From NCBI GenBank assembly GCA_012845835.1, contig JABAKD010000013.1:3953128-4017127 (forward strand): a stretch of 64,000 nucleotides of DNA, written 5' to 3'. Position 1 is the first letter of the stretch, and the number at the start of each line of letters is the position of its first letter. The notes below the pieces were generated by a model. The model saw only the letters and a program-made list of their open reading frames with translations, was not told the DNA's origin and did not search any database. Made by a program: the position numbers and the translations under genes. This DNA comes from Undaria pinnatifida. Its lineage: Eukaryota; Sar; Phaeophyceae; Laminariales; Alariaceae. This document shows, piece by piece, positions 1-12,285 of the stretch.

Positions 1-189
1 GTCAGGTGAAAAACAACTCCTCTCAAAATTTGATTCAACCAATCAATGCCGCGGTTGCTCTAAGTTTGACGCATGGACGTAGCAACAACCGCAACGCGCA
101 GGTGCGATCCTCGACGTCATCGCCTTCTCAACCTCCAACAGTATGTGTAGCCCTCGTCTTTTGCTCTCAATGTACAACAAATGGCCCCG

Positions 190-636
190 CTCTCGCGCAA
201 CAAAGCATACAACTGAAACATATGTAAGGGGTACAGAAATAAGAGGCCCATGGTTTGGTGTGACTAGCGAATGAATAATGCCAAGAGCTCAGCTGCTTGT
301 GCAGAGCTAGTTGCCCATTGCTGTGCACTGTGCTGTGTGCTTGTTGGCGGTGTCATATTCTGGTCCGCAGTACAGGGGTAATTTAAGGTGGGGGAAACAC
401 GTACATAGGGACCGAGAGATGACAATCAACTGAACGAAGAAAGCAAACAGACGAGTACACAACACGTACGTACACAGCGGTACCTGGTACCTGATACTTG
501 GCATCATACCTGGTGCTGCTGTATGCTCGAACGAAAGACAGCAAAGCACCACACAGCACCGCAATGCAGGGCGAGTCAGCTATATATTGCTGGGCTTAGA
601 CTGAGCTGGGGGTGCATGCATTGCGAATCAACGATC
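190..636. repeat. Dispersed repeat family A, copy A1
   Basis: This stretch aligns by eye with 20803-21275 over about 450 bp. Shared landmarks, in the same order, are a TCTCGCGCAA-type start, a GTAAGGGG..CAGAAA block, AATGCCAAGAGCT, a GCAGTAC(A/G)GGGG block, a CACAGCACCGCA block, a CTATATA segment next to TGCTGGGCT, and GAGCTGGG near the end. Copies differ by many substitutions and small indels, so the family is old. No coding sequence is kept between copies, so short open frames here are probably not genes. Its class (LTR fragment, MITE or other) is unknown. Confidence 0.6.
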
Positions 637-2040
637 GATGTAGTATGCATGTGTACACACCTCTGGTGTTGTAGTAGTATCGGTACGTGGTAGTAGTGAT
701 GACAAGAGCGCCGGCGGGCGGTGGAACGACGCCTGATGAGCGTAGGAGCGGGCGATGGCGTGTGAGCGACGAGCGGCCAAAGGCAGCCCCACATCGGCGG
801 CGACGGGTGAGCTACGCTGGGCGAGCGAACGAGCCAGCGATCGGGCGACGGCGGGAGATCCACGACGGTGCCATTCTGTACTACAGCAGGACGTAGTACC
901 TGGTACCGCAGTAGTACGGCACAGCACACAACAGAAAACATGTTCACCAACAGTCTCCCCATGAACCCACAATATGTGCTCGTGTGTACGGTAATAGTAA
1001 CCCGCCCTCTTCAACCGATGCACCCAGCCAATCAGATGGCGTCCTGGGGGCGTGATAAACACTGAAATAGAGTCTTACCTGATTTTGGCCACCAAGGCAC
1101 CGTATATACCCGAGCAAGTTTGTTTACCGCCAATAAGAATATTTCATGTATTCTTGAACTCTACCCATGGTGTATGACTCTGCTCCACTCCTGTTCATAA
1201 GGGTTTCTTGCTGTACCGAGACTGGGTGGTGCATGCTACTGTCGCGACACATGCCACCCTCACCATCCTCGCCGCGCTCTGCGTCATCTTCCAAGCTTTC
1301 CCCGCTCTATGTCTCTTCAATCCACGTCGCACGCGCGGTGAGATGCAAGCCGTGCCCTGTGTCGCTCGTGCCGGCACTCGACTACTTCCGGCCTCCACCT
1401 CCCAGTCTCCTCCTGTTGACATCCGCTTTTTCCGGAAGTATACTGCCGTGATATATCTTTATGCTGAAGTCGAAACGGTCCTTATTATTTTTACACGTCT
1501 AGTTATCCCTCGAGAAAAAGAGACACCGGCCCACCCACACCCAGATGCTTTCGCTCGTGCCTCGACGGGCACGCGCCCTCGCGGTGGGACAGCGCCGTTT
1601 TACCCTTGTCTGCACCCATGCCAACGAACCAACGGCGAGATTCGCGTTAAACTGAGGTCCGGCCTAAATCGGGCCTGGAGACAAGCTAAGCGAATGATAC
1701 TCATTCGCTTGCGTTACTTGAACCAACAAAAATACCCATAGCATAAAGACGAAGGTTCAGAGACGCATGGTAAATTGGGAATAATAATAACCAACTCTGC
1801 CTATCAAAGGGGCCTCAACCCACGCCCACAAACCCAGAGCCTGATGGCAACCCCATTTTTTCTATGGTACCGAAAATGTATACAGGGATCGATCAGGAAA
1901 GGAATTACATTTCCGTGGGCCCTTTAGGGCTGAAGATGGCTTGGAGGTGATATAATATGCCCAGGGCGACCTCCGGAGTGCCCGACACCTGAGTAGCAAG
2001 TGTTTCATAGTGCAGGTCACCGGTACTCACGTATGTACAG
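637..2040. other. Unassigned GC-rich interval
   Basis: No gene can be supported here. The longest plus-strand frame (1208-1741) lacks recognisable motifs and is rich in Arg, Pro and Ala, as expected of chance frames in GC-rich DNA. GGTACC/CAGGTAC palindromic words occur near 894-908. Confidence 0.4.
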
Positions 2041-2280
2041 ATACTTGGTTCCTGGTTCTTTGCATGGCATCTGGCACTGCTGTATGTGGAAAAGGGCCTT
2101 CGGAGCACCACCGCACTGCCCTGCGCTGCGCTGTTGGGTGCTATTCGTCGCGCATTCCAACTGAAATAGGGGGGATTCATTGTTGTGTGATTTTGGTACG
2201 TACATACCCGGTGCACCGGTACCTGGCGTCTTTGTTGGATCGGTACCTGGTATGTACGCACCGGTAAATGCAGCTCCATA
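2041..2280. repeat. Diverged relative of repeat family A
   Basis: The order of ACTTGG, a GGCATC..TGG block, CTGCTGTATG, a CACCRCAC block and GCTGCGCTG(T/C)TGGG matches parts of 490-600 and 21085-21215, followed by GGTACC words. Similarity is patchy, so this is a tentative third copy with no coding content. Confidence 0.35.
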
Positions 2281-3290
2281 ATTATCACGGAACAGTACTC
2301 CGCAGCACATGAAGAAAAATACCATCGACGCCAATGTCTAATGAGTATGCCGGGTCGACGAGGTGCAGTGTCCCGAGCATGTCCTGTCCCGAGCATGCCC
2401 TATGTGTGCGACGACGACGTGGGAGTTATCACACGGTAGTGGTGCAGCTGGCGTTTTCTGATATCCTACCATGAGAAGCTCAATATCTCACCCGAAACCA
2501 GACTTCAAAATCGTTCGTTCGCGTAAACCGACCAATATTTCTACGCGCTACCCCTAAACAAGCTAAACAACCTATTGGGGTAACAGTATCGGAATATCCG
2601 GTAGTTCTTTATTTGACGACCTATTCCGGTCAGAAATGTCTGACCTAAAACAATGTGTACAAACCCTACCGTGGGTTGACTCGTGCTCGCAGGAATTTCA
2701 CTCCAACTCAACAGGCTTCAACTGCGCAGCAAATAAGTGTGTAAAACTTACGTCAGGTTTGTTCCTCCCCTGGGCCGTGTACCACATCCTACTTTTCGGC
2801 CATCCCGTGATCTAAACTGCCGGGGAGCGATATATGTTTCTTACCATGGTGTTATAATTTATTGGCTTTCGTAACTGAATGCTCTCACTCACGTGTCTGT
2901 TGCCCTTTTTACTTTCCACCATTTATGCAAGCTGGGCTTAGCTTGTCTCCGTTGAGCTCAGCGTCGCTCAGCAGCAAAGCCCCAACTTGGTTACAGCAGC
3001 GCAGTCCCGTGCTGTGTCTGGGGGACGCGCGGCGTCGTGCTCCTCCCGACCCTACTGTGTTTGCCATTGTGTGCGGTATGTGTTACGCCTTGCTGCCGTG
3101 TTGTGCTGTGCGTTTTATCGTTCGTGTACCCGATAGTCTAAAGCGTAACATCGTACCAGATCTTAGCTTCGTTTAGTTTGGCTCAGTTGAGTTCACCTCA
3201 CCTTTACATCAGCAGCGCATCGCAGCTCAAGCGAGCGTCATGGCGCACGCAGGTGAGGTGGGGCACCGTGCGATTCTGTGCCGTTCTTTG
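2281..3290. other. Unassigned interval
   Basis: I see no recognisable gene. Open frames on both strands are short and lack family motifs. Confidence 0.35.
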
Positions 3291-3437
3291 TGGTGTCATT
3301 GTTGTTGTTGTTATGGTTGTCGTCGTCGTCGTCGTCGTTGGTGGTGCTGGTGTTGGTGGTGGTGGTTTTGTTTGGGGTTTTGGTGTTGGTGTTGGTGTTG
3401 GTGTTGGTGTTGGTGTTGGTGTTGATGTTGTTGCTCT
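3291..3437. repeat. GTT/GTC and GGTGTT microsatellite
   Basis: The tract runs from GTTGTTGTT through (GTC)n and (GGT)n to a regular GGTGTT hexanucleotide. Its translations are simple Val/Gly, Cys/Trp or Thr/Pro runs, so it is a simple repeat and not a protein domain. Confidence 0.9.
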
Positions 3438-6232
3438 GTCAATAGCTCTCATAAGCAGGTTATGTGCGTTGCTGTGCCGCGCGGTGCTGCGTTATGCGTT
3501 TTTTCATATTTCCAATTCCACATACCATGTGAATTCCAAAGTACCGGCGTGTGCGTGTCTACCTGTGACACGCACAACCGTTTTGATTTTTCTTCGTTGG
3601 CTATTATCCTTGATTGGTTTGGTGTCAGTGTTTTTCTTTGCGAAATACGTCGTTACTACCGATGTGAACGATAAATTGACAACCAGTATACAGCACTACA
3701 CGCGGGTTTGAGCTCTGCTCAAAGTCTTTCTTGACGCTGAAAAGTTCATTGATACACGGCATCAGGAATCTCCTCAATCTAGCCCCGCAAAATGATGTTG
3801 CACTCTACTGCGTGAGAGAAGTGGGTGACGTCGGCCGTTTGTAATCACTTCCTCCCATACAAACGGTATCCGTGATATAAATGCGTACGCGTGTCAGAAT
3901 GATCTGCAGCCTAGCTACAAGAACAAAACTAGAAACATGTGTGGATCGGCTTCCACCACACCCGCAATTATCTACAGGAGGTGCAGTTGTTGTCCGAGAG
4001 TTTGCCGTCTGCAAATTATCACACGTCTCAGTCATCATCATCGCTGATTCGCCGATGGGAAAGATACATGTTTGTGTTCACTCCGTGGTTTAACCTTTCG
4101 TATCGTGGTGAAATGGTCATATCGACAGACTGCGGTTGAAGACGAGGGTTGAATCCCAACAAGGTTGTCATTTTATATATTACACTAAAAGATATCAGTT
4201 TTTAGTTGTTTGGTCTTTTTCCCGTCTTCCTGCCTTGTTTTTTGCCCTATTTTTTTCATTCAATGAGGTAATCCTTCTAGTTTATTTATTTGTTTATTTA
4301 TTTATATACTTATTTGCTTCCTATTTCCCTATCTGTCTATACGGTTGCCGTGTCAATGTTATGTTATGAGTGCGCAGTACGTTTGTACCAGGAAACTGGT
4401 GTTTATTTAGCTTTTCTTTTTTGTTCATTTGTCATTGATTTTGGTTTCAATGACTTTTTCCCCAGCAGTGCGGTACGTATATAGTCCTTCTGTCGCCTTC
4501 GATTTTCTTCAATGCACTGCCATAATATATCAATACCAACTAATTTAGTTTTTCCAAGGAGCGCTGACACTTGGCCCTGTGGCGGGCCGCCGTCTAGACG
4601 TTGTATACCGTTTTGGAGTGGAGCATTTGGTGTGACTGGCCTGTGTGTTTTGTATTTCAGGCCTTTTCCATTAACTTCCAGCGCACATATTGTTGTTCTT
4701 GATGCCGTCGTTCTAGAGAGACAACAATGTAAGTCTCTATTGTCGAAAAAATCGAGACCGACCTACAGGTTTCGGTAGCTTTCAGTGATATATCAGGCGA
4801 GTACGGTATTCTCCCGTGCACGTGTTGTCTGGGCCTTTTTCTGGGTCATGGCCGCGGGGCTGTTGGGCAATATTGAAATCAACAGTTTGTATATTCCCCC
4901 AGTCGTTATCCTCTGTCTTCTTCACATAATTGACGTACATCTCATTTCTGAGCCACTTTCGCCAAAGGCGAATACCGTCCACCTAACAAAGCGCCTTGTG
5001 TTACACAATCTGTCCGTGGCCAAGGACGCGTATTGTTGTTCTTGGCTTGCTACGAAAATGAAGGTGCTTTTCGTCATTTTGTAGCAGACATCAATATATG
5101 TTTTCCGTATATGTTTTTCGCTTTGCGAATATAATTAATCACACACTTGTCGTATGCAAATGAAGCGCCGTCCAAACACGCAGGCCGACTACTTCTAAAT
5201 TTTAAATGTAGTGGCACTGTGCACCTTTTTTTTGTAGAAGTGTCAACACGCGTGCTACGATACATTTTTTCTGAGAGGTTTCTCAATTTGGGCGCCTAAG
5301 CCCTCTCAAAAACTGATTCGGAGGAAACCAAAACTACTGCCGGATGCAAAATCCTATGGTTTAGGTACACAACGTGATTCATGAAAAAAAATGGCCTCCT
5401 TTTGACGATTCTGGGTTGAGGAACCTCGTCATTCAGAAACCTTTTAGACGAAAAGTGCTACCTCTGTCATTGCATGTGACGCAATATTTGTTCCTATGAT
5501 GAGGAGAACTCGAAGCACACGACCATAGCGTATTGAAATCGTCAATGCAATATCCAAAGTATTTCGGAGTAAGCGCACAGCACCCGTATTCGTGCAATGG
5601 ACTGACCTCTGTGTTAGAAGCGCAACGTTATCGGTTCCTTGTTGGAAATAGTCGTGTACGGCCCATGAAAACATCGGTGTAACATTAACGGGAACGTTCG
5701 TTACTCTTCGGGTTCTTTAATATAACGGGTGAACGCTGCTTTCAGCCGGTTGGATTCGGCGTGTTTTCTTGTCGCTCTTGTGTTTGACTTGAGGAAATTC
5801 TCCTGCATGCACACCTTTGGCCTTCAAACCCACCTGGGAGGATACAGGAGTTTTACGTGTGAATTCATTGGCAACCCCTACGCTGTCATCCTGCAATAAG
5901 GACTTGGCAACCCATCGAGTATGTCTGGTAGTTTTGAAACAATGACGAGCGGCTTGTACTGATTTGTTGCCATGGGTTTTGTTATCAGCCGATTGTGATG
6001 CACTTCCGCAACATTTGGTCTATAATACAGCCACGTTGTAGCAGAGGGGAATGTTAAGTCTAACATATAGGAAACAAATCAACGTATTTTTTAACGAAAT
6101 TTTCAAATTCCTCTGAATGGCTGTTTCCGTAAATGACAGGTTTGCATTAGCCGGGCGCCGGAGAATTCGACCTTTGTTCGTCAATTCCGTTGGTCTGTCT
6201 GAGGCACTTAGTCTTGCCATTTCATTACCAGG
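3438..6232. other. Unassigned interval upstream of the EsV-1-7 gene
   Basis: No protein family is recognisable. It includes a TTTA-type microsatellite near 4278-4312. A possible 68-bp internal exon lies at 4661-4728, between a TTTCAG acceptor and a GTAAGT donor, but it is too short to assign. The promoter of the downstream gene must lie in the last part, but I see no clear element. Confidence 0.35.
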
Positions 6233-7189
6233 ATGCGGCGTTGCCGTAACCAACAGTGCCAAACAGCTGCAAACTTCAATGTGGAAGGCAGCAAGACGGC
6301 GGTGTACTGCAAGCGGCATGCTGCGGACGGCATGGTTAATGTGAACAGCAAGCGATGTTTGCATGACGCCTGCACGAAGTGGCCAAACTTTAACGTGAAA
6401 GGCATAAAAACACCGTTGTATTGTAGGCAACACGCCGAGGACGGAATGGTGGACACGCGCACTAAGCGTTGCTCATACGAGTCCTGCACCACTAAGCCGA
6501 ACTTTAACTTTGACGGGAAAACGAAGGGTATATATTGCAAGAAGCATGCGGAACAAGGAATGGTAAACGTATGCGGCAAGCGTTGCTCATACGACACCTG
6601 CACTAAAATGTCTAGTTTCAACGTGGCGGGGAAAAGGTCACCTCTTTATTGCAGGCAACATGCCGAAGACGGCATGGTTAACGTGCACAACAAGTGCTGC
6701 TCGCATGACTCCTGCGCGAAGCTTCCAAGCTTTAACATTGAGGGCATGAAAACACCGTTGTATTGTAAACAACACGCCAAGGACGGAATGGTGTCCATAC
6801 TCAACAAGCGTTGCTCACACGAGTCATGCACCACGCGCCCGAGCTATAACGTGGATGGTGAAAAGATTGCTATTTATTGCATGAAGCATGCGCAAGCAGG
6901 AATGGTAAACGTACGCGGTAGGCGTTGTTCATACGACACCTGCACTTATAAGCCAATCTACAACCTGGAGGGCAGCAAGTTACCAATTTTTTGCAGGCGC
7001 CATGCCGAGAACGGAATGGTTAACGTATGCGGCAAGCGTTGCTCACAAAACTCCTGCACGAAGTACCCGAGCTACAACCTGGTAGGGGAAAAAACTCCCA
7101 TGTTTTGCAAGACACACGCCGAGGACGGAATGGTAAACGTCCGCGATAAGCGTTTCAAGTATGATTCGTGCACGAAGCGCCCAAGCTAA
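6233..7189 (+). CDS. EsV-1-7 cysteine-rich repeat protein
   Basis: This frame encodes 318 residues made almost wholly of EsV-1-7 repeats, pattern C-x4-C-x16-C-x2-H-x12. First cysteines fall at residues 4, 42, 80, 118, 156, 194, 232 and 270, exactly 38 apart, giving eight full repeats. A ninth starts with Phe308 in place of Cys and is cut by a TAA after Ser318. The Cys3-His sets suggest small metal-binding modules (inference). The family includes Ectocarpus IMMEDIATE UPRIGHT, a developmental regulator, and proteins of large algal viruses; a molecular function is not established from sequence. The ATG at 6233 was chosen because the first repeat begins three residues later. I see no signal peptide or membrane segment. 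The stop at 7187 coincides with a 2-base deletion against the repeat consensus (AGCTACAAC in repeat 8 reads AGCTAAC here), so the frame may be a truncated allele or assembly error. This is not IMM itself as far as I can tell. Confidence 0.88.
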   Translation: MRRCRNQQCQTAANFNVEGSKTAVYCKRHAADGMVNVNSKRCLHDACTKWPNFNVKGIKTPLYCRQHAEDGMVDTRTKRCSYESCTTKPNFNFDGKTKGIYCKKHAEQGMVNVCGKRCSYDTCTKMSSFNVAGKRSPLYCRQHAEDGMVNVHNKCCSHDSCAKLPSFNIEGMKTPLYCKQHAKDGMVSILNKRCSHESCTTRPSYNVDGEKIAIYCMKHAQAGMVNVRGRRCSYDTCTYKPIYNLEGSKLPIFCRRHAENGMVNVCGKRCSQNSCTKYPSYNLVGEKTPMFCKTHAEDGMVNVRDKRFKYDSCTKRPS

Positions 7190-7825
7190 CCTGAAAGGCA
7201 ACAACGTTCCAGTGCTATGCAGGCAACACGCCGAGAACGGTTAAAGTGTGCGACATGCGTTGCTAGCGTACCTTTTGCGCGAAGTGCCCAATCCACAGCC
7301 TGGAGGGCAAAACAAGTTCCAATGTATGAACACGCTGAGGACGGAAAGGTAGACGTGTGCCGCAGCCGTCGCTTGTTCGACCTTTGCACAAAGCGCGCTA
7401 CCACCTGGAGGAAAACAAGACAGCTATCTATGGCAAGCGGCATGCTCGAGACGAATGGTAGACGCACGCCAGAGACGTGTTTGAATCGACGAGACCCGAA
7501 ATGCCCCATCAGTCAGTCTTCGATGAACGTGGTGACTACGTTGATCAACTGGGAAAACCCGTGTTTTTCTGACGATGGTGTCAATGGGCCACAGCCGTTG
7601 CGGTTGGCACTGGACAGGAAGGAGGTCGTTTTCCATTGTGACGCAAGGCCTTCGATAGAAAAGGTTGACGATCAAGCCCGGGGGGTGCCTCCTAACGAAG
7701 ATGCATCCTTTTCAAGACCATGTACTGTCTCTCTTAGCCCCCCCAATGACACCGACGTCCTCCCGGCTACAAAGCAGAGCAGTGACGATCTAGCGGAGGG
7801 ACTTCCACTGGAGATGAACGAATAA
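7190..7825 (+). pseudogene. Decayed 3' repeats and C-terminal tail of the EsV-1-7 gene
   Basis: Beyond the stop the DNA still shows at least three more EsV-1-7 units, with landmarks such as CAACACGCCGAGAACGG, CACGCTGAGGACGG and AAGCGGCATGCTCGAGACG. Small indels scatter them over different frames and several Cys/His codons are lost. By about 7325 the original frame is recovered. It then stays open into a non-repeat, acidic tail ending at the TAA at 7823-7825. The original gene therefore probably had about 11-12 repeats plus a tail of roughly 100 residues. Alternatives are an intron that removes the damaged part, or sequencing indels. No clean donor/acceptor pair stood out. Confidence 0.6.
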
Positions 7826-9934
7826 CTGTTTGTATTATTAGTACCCATCAAGGCCGAGCTGGTGTTGACACTTTAGTCGTAAGTTGCCACATCAGATGTA
7901 CCAGGTGGTGTGGATCCTGCATGCTACGAAGAGAGAAAAACTTTGCTTAGAAGGGCCTTTCTTTTGTTGCCGAGATCCTCATTTACGAGATAATGTATAT
8001 GGGACACTGTTTCTGCTTACGCCTCTACTATTTCATTTCAATTTCGACAGATCTTGTTGGGTTTCACATGTCTGCTTTCCGTTAATGCGTATCGTCGAAT
8101 AGTGTTGTTGCAGTTCTCACAATAACTGACGTAAATAAGTCCGTGGTCACAGGACAATCTCCAGTCACCCTGGAGTAGAAGAATAACCCAGGGGGGGAAA
8201 AGGGCACCCCAAAAGTAGTGCACAAATGGATCGTAGCCGAAGCAATTCATGCCTCTGCCAAAAAAAAAAAAAAAAAAAATTGAAGTCGGGAGTCGACCTA
8301 CGTACGTACCAGGTCCGTACTGGTACACAGTAGTCTCATTAATAGCGTCTGAAAAACGACTACACACCATGTCACACAGAAAAGGCTATTAGCACGTATC
8401 AATTAAAAATTTTAAACGGTACTTGCCACTACGCATACGCACTCGACAGACTCGAGTCATTTGAATAAAAAGAAAAAAAAAGGAAATATACCATACTAGC
8501 AGATTCCACGAACTGACTTAAGGCAGTATTTGGCATATATGAGTGTATCAAGTGCACCATTGGCACGGGATGCAGAAAATATCAATGGCAAGGACTCTAG
8601 TCGGTCTTAAGCTAGCTTATGACGGCCACTGGAAGGCCAACAAACGTCGACGCGATGATGGCCACACTCAAACATCAGTTTCTCGGGTAGGACCCCCCCC
8701 CCCTCTCCCGCCTTCTCCTGTCGCCACTCCTCCCCCCGCCCTCCTCCCGGCCGCTAAGAGACGACGACGGTGGATAGCGCCGCCGCGGCCTTTGCGTGTC
8801 GCGCTGCAGCTCTACAGCTCTCCGCGTGATGCCATTTCCGCACAAATAACGATGCTCCTTCCTTTACCGGTGGTAACCATCTGCCGGCATTCCGGGCAGT
8901 CATTTTTCCACCCTTCAGACTCAATTTGAAACACAGACCTACCCTCCTCTAGGTGCAGCATGTAGTTCTTCTCTTGCCAGCAGCCCTTACCCCTTACCAA
9001 TCCCCCAAACATCACCGTTACTGTCACACGTGTTCCTCTCACTTACCTGTCGCGAGTTTCGCAAAGAACATCCTCCGTTTCTGCATGTGCTACATGCTGT
9101 CTCTCGCCTCTAAGCTCGTGGAAGCTGCCGTGGTGAGCTCGTTGGCGTACGAGAGGGTGTGGGCGTCTAGCGTTTGTTTCCGCCAGCCGATGCATCGAAG
9201 GAGCATGAAGTTGACAACATGCCGTCTGCTGTCATAACGTTTGTCAGGCTCCACGTCACGCACCCCCCAGTCTATCAGTTGGGCGTCATCCTGCGCTCAA
9301 CCTTTAGAATATAACGTGGTTAAGAAGGGTATTTTCTGGGTTCCCGAGATCCTCAATTACGGAACGGAATGATCTATTTTGGAAGCCACTTCCCGCCTAG
9401 GATTTTACTTTCATCTATATTTTTTTTGTACTTACCCCTTTGGGTTTAATAGGTGTTTGTTTGGTTAAAGGGTATCAGGTGCTGGCCGTGTTTTGTACCA
9501 CCAACGCCGCAATAGTTCATCCAAATGCTTCTTCCGGTAGTCGACTGCCCGTAACAGTGAATGATTCGGATATCATAGCAATGATAAGAAATATATGTCA
9601 AACAGTATAGCAGATTGGTATAGATGCCACGTGTTTTGCTTACGTGCCAACGCTTTTTGTTGTTGAACCTGTCAAGTGGGTTCGGAATAAAGACTCAAAC
9701 TTGCGGATTCAATCATATATGGCGTATTCTTGTTCACCACAAATAATTCAAGCTGTTTCAGCCCTACGTGGTTTGCACAACATCGCAAATCTTGGTGCGA
9801 CGGAGGTATTCCTTTGTGATGTTTATTTTCTCTAGGTATTAGATGTTCGGCTTCTCGGAGGTTATCTCTACTGTTGCCCAGATGAACTGACAGCCGCCGG
9901 AACGTTTTCGGGGGTTCCAGCGAGGGCCCAATGG
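7826..9934. other. Unassigned interval with poly(A) tract and short duplication
   Basis: No gene is supported. It contains an A20-type run at 8260-8279, a C-rich/CCG-rich patch at 8690-8790, and a roughly 45-bp direct duplication (about 7947-7992 and 9320-9363) marked by AGAAGGG and CCGAGATCCTCA. Frames across 8543-9237 look like chance. Confidence 0.35.
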
Positions 9935-10276
9935 TCACGGGTGTGAAACATGCTGGTATAAAGTAACCGCGCGTACATTTTTGTCGTTTGTACCAGAAGG
10001 CGAGAACATGATTGTTTCAGGGTTCTTGTATCGGGATTCCAGGGCAAAGTTGTTGGAGGCCCAAACAGGTGAAGGTTAGACTAACCGATACATCTGTGAC
10101 ATACGTACAAATATTGTATCCAGCCTCTTCCAGTCCACGTCTTGGAAATTGTCGTGCTTGCTGTGATCATACAGCGTTTCAAAGTTGAAAAAAATCGAGA
10201 GACCCATCAGGGGAAACAGTTTGTCGCCGACGGTGGCCCTCTTGTTTTTTCCACTGGTGATTAAGCCGGGGTCCAT
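9935..10276 (-). pseudogene. Unidentified broken coding sequence
   Basis: An ATG at 10276 opens a frame of 66 codons to a TAA (10076-10078). The same frame then continues for 46 more codons to a TGA at 9935. Amino-acid composition on both sides of the TAA is balanced and protein-like (Phe/Asn/Asp/Lys/Tyr mixed, no low complexity), unlike typical chance frames here. This suggests one older gene with a premature stop. I do not recognise the family. Protein-like sequence may continue, frame-shifted, toward 9700. Old viral or mobile origin is possible but unproven. Confidence 0.3.
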
Positions 10277-10539
10277 GGCTGATCCTCCTTTAGATCCTAT
10301 TTACTAGAAGCATGCCCGTTTCGAAAATTAAGTACTGTTAATGCTCCCACGATTTATCCGTTAACTGAAAATGTTTCGCTGATTATAAACGTTACTAAAT
10401 TCAAAGGTTTTGCGATGATCGTGAAAAAAACATCAGCTGTTTCGAAAACAATCCAGCGTATCAACGTACACAGGGAAAATGTTCACGTGTCGTTTGCAGC
10501 TCTTCGTGTCGAACGTAGAGTCTAGTATCCGATGGTTTA

Positions 10540-11028
10540 TCATTTTTCTAAAATGGACACCAAACGGGGATTACCTACATGTGCCACGAGTGGATCGGCA
10601 TATCCTGGGTAAACCTGGCCCCGAGATTGCAGAGTATACATTTTACGAAAGCGCCGGTCGGCATGATCCAACTTTAACGATCGGCAAATCCCAGCACAAC
10701 CGACGACGAGGCTGCAGGTTTGGGTGCTAGGATGCAGAAATACAGACCTGGCGCGCGTCAGCAATAGCCACTCTGCGCTTTTGCATATGACAACAAGCAT
10801 TTTTCGTACAAAACGTTTGCGGTCATAACTCGACACATCTCGTGGGCAGAAATAATGATTAGATTCCACTTGAGAACCAAAACAAAGCGTCTTGCTGATT
10901 TTGTTTGCATGGTCGACATAGTCTATACGCCGGCCCAACAAGACGATTGACCAAATATTTGGTGCTACCGCACCACAATAGCTCCTGCAGTGGTGTATAC
11001 GACCACGCTGCTCAAGGGAGTTAGTCAC
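10540..11028 (-). CDS. Hypothetical frame of 162 codons, no ATG at its open end
   Basis: This is one of the longer minus-strand frames in the region. Its most upstream start-type codon is GTG, not ATG, so it would have to be an internal exon or a remnant. Cysteines and basic residues are common. No domain is recognised. It lies in the same orientation as the broken frame at 9935-10276 and could belong to the same decayed segment. Chance remains a serious alternative. Confidence 0.2.
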   Translation of the reverse strand: MTNSLEQRGRIHHCRSYCGAVAPNIWSIVLLGRRIDYVDHANKISKTLCFGSQVESNHYFCPRDVSSYDRKRFVRKMLVVICKSAEWLLLTRARSVFLHPSTQTCSLVVGCAGICRSLKLDHADRRFRKMYTLQSRGQVYPGYADPLVAHVGNPRLVSILEK

Positions 11029-12285
11029 GGAAGTGTCGTAGCTTTATTCTAGTTCGTGTCTGTCGAGCAATCGCGACTCGTTCTAGGGTTTGTGAAATGG
11101 CTTATTGTACATAGAGTGTGTTCAGCTGCGAGTTTAACTAATTAATAGACCCACACCAATCGTTGCAAATAGCGAGATGAAACGGTCCCGCGATGTTTTG
11201 GTTTCGACAAACGTTCCAAGCTAGCCGGGACAACGCGGAGGGGAGACTGTCGAATATGTAATTTACAAATCACCCATCGGCACATTGCTCCTCATGTATC
11301 GGCACGTGCTGGGATGACCAACGAAGCCAAGTGTTAGTAAATACTCCGGCATATAGCCATGCAGATGACCAGCGTTGCACTGTGTCCGCTGCTAAATGCA
11401 GAGCAAAACCACAAAGACGTACGAACGCGTCGTTTTGACTTGCATGCATGAGATAGTTTACGTAGCAACTAAGGCCGATATTGTTTGCGAATATTTCTTA
11501 CTTTTTTCACAACTTTCAATTTGACATGAAACTTGACTTCACAAAACATTTTGTTTGGGCCGATCACGCTTCGCGGGTCGGTTTTGATCAAGTTTACTGG
11601 TTCCGACCGGTGATACTTGAGAACAACATGACGCGATCCGATCCGACCGGTGATGTTTCGAGCGCCTCGCAACCGCAACCGAATCGACTCGTGGGTATTT
11701 TTTAATACGCCACATGTGACCCGAGGGCCTGACCGTGGCCCGTGATCAGGCCTAAGTAAACGTGATTGAGCAGCGACCGTCTCAGCTCCAAGCGAGAAAG
11801 CACGGGGCGGACGTCGGTAGAGACCAGGTGGGCGCACAAGTTGAGGCAGGACTAGGGAAACAGCGCGCCGAAAGGTGGACATCGGCTGACGATACTGGGA
11901 ACACGGCTCCAAATCTTGTCACAGACCCACCCCCCGGACGCTCTCGAGCAATCTCCCCATAAGCCCCTATGTTGTCTTTGAATACAACTGTTTCAATGGT
12001 TTCATTTTCGTGTTGGTGAGTAATACGTACCGGTACCGCTTATTAGTATCTGCTATCTATCACGCCCGTTTGCACGACAATTGATGAGGACTAAAGAGTC
12101 GCATGATAGGTGCAACACTTGAAGAAGAGTTTACCGCACTACCAGAAGTAGTTAGGATATAACATAAGCTTGTGATTGCCATATATAAACGTAAACGGCG
12201 CCAGGCCTATGGCTTTCCAAGGAATATCAAGACCAGAAACTGAGCGGCATTATTTTTTTGTCAATGAGATCGTCCATCCTGTAAG
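11029..12285. other. Unassigned interval
   Basis: No gene is supported. A short direct repeat (CCGACCGGTGAT, around 11605 and 11648) lies within 11560-11670. Frames of up to 147 codons overlap on opposite strands without motifs. Confidence 0.3.

Noticed and set aside
3240-3452. Cys/Trp-rich and Thr/Pro-rich frames on both strands
   Set aside because: They are translations of GTT/GGTGTT simple repeats, open in several frames by composition.
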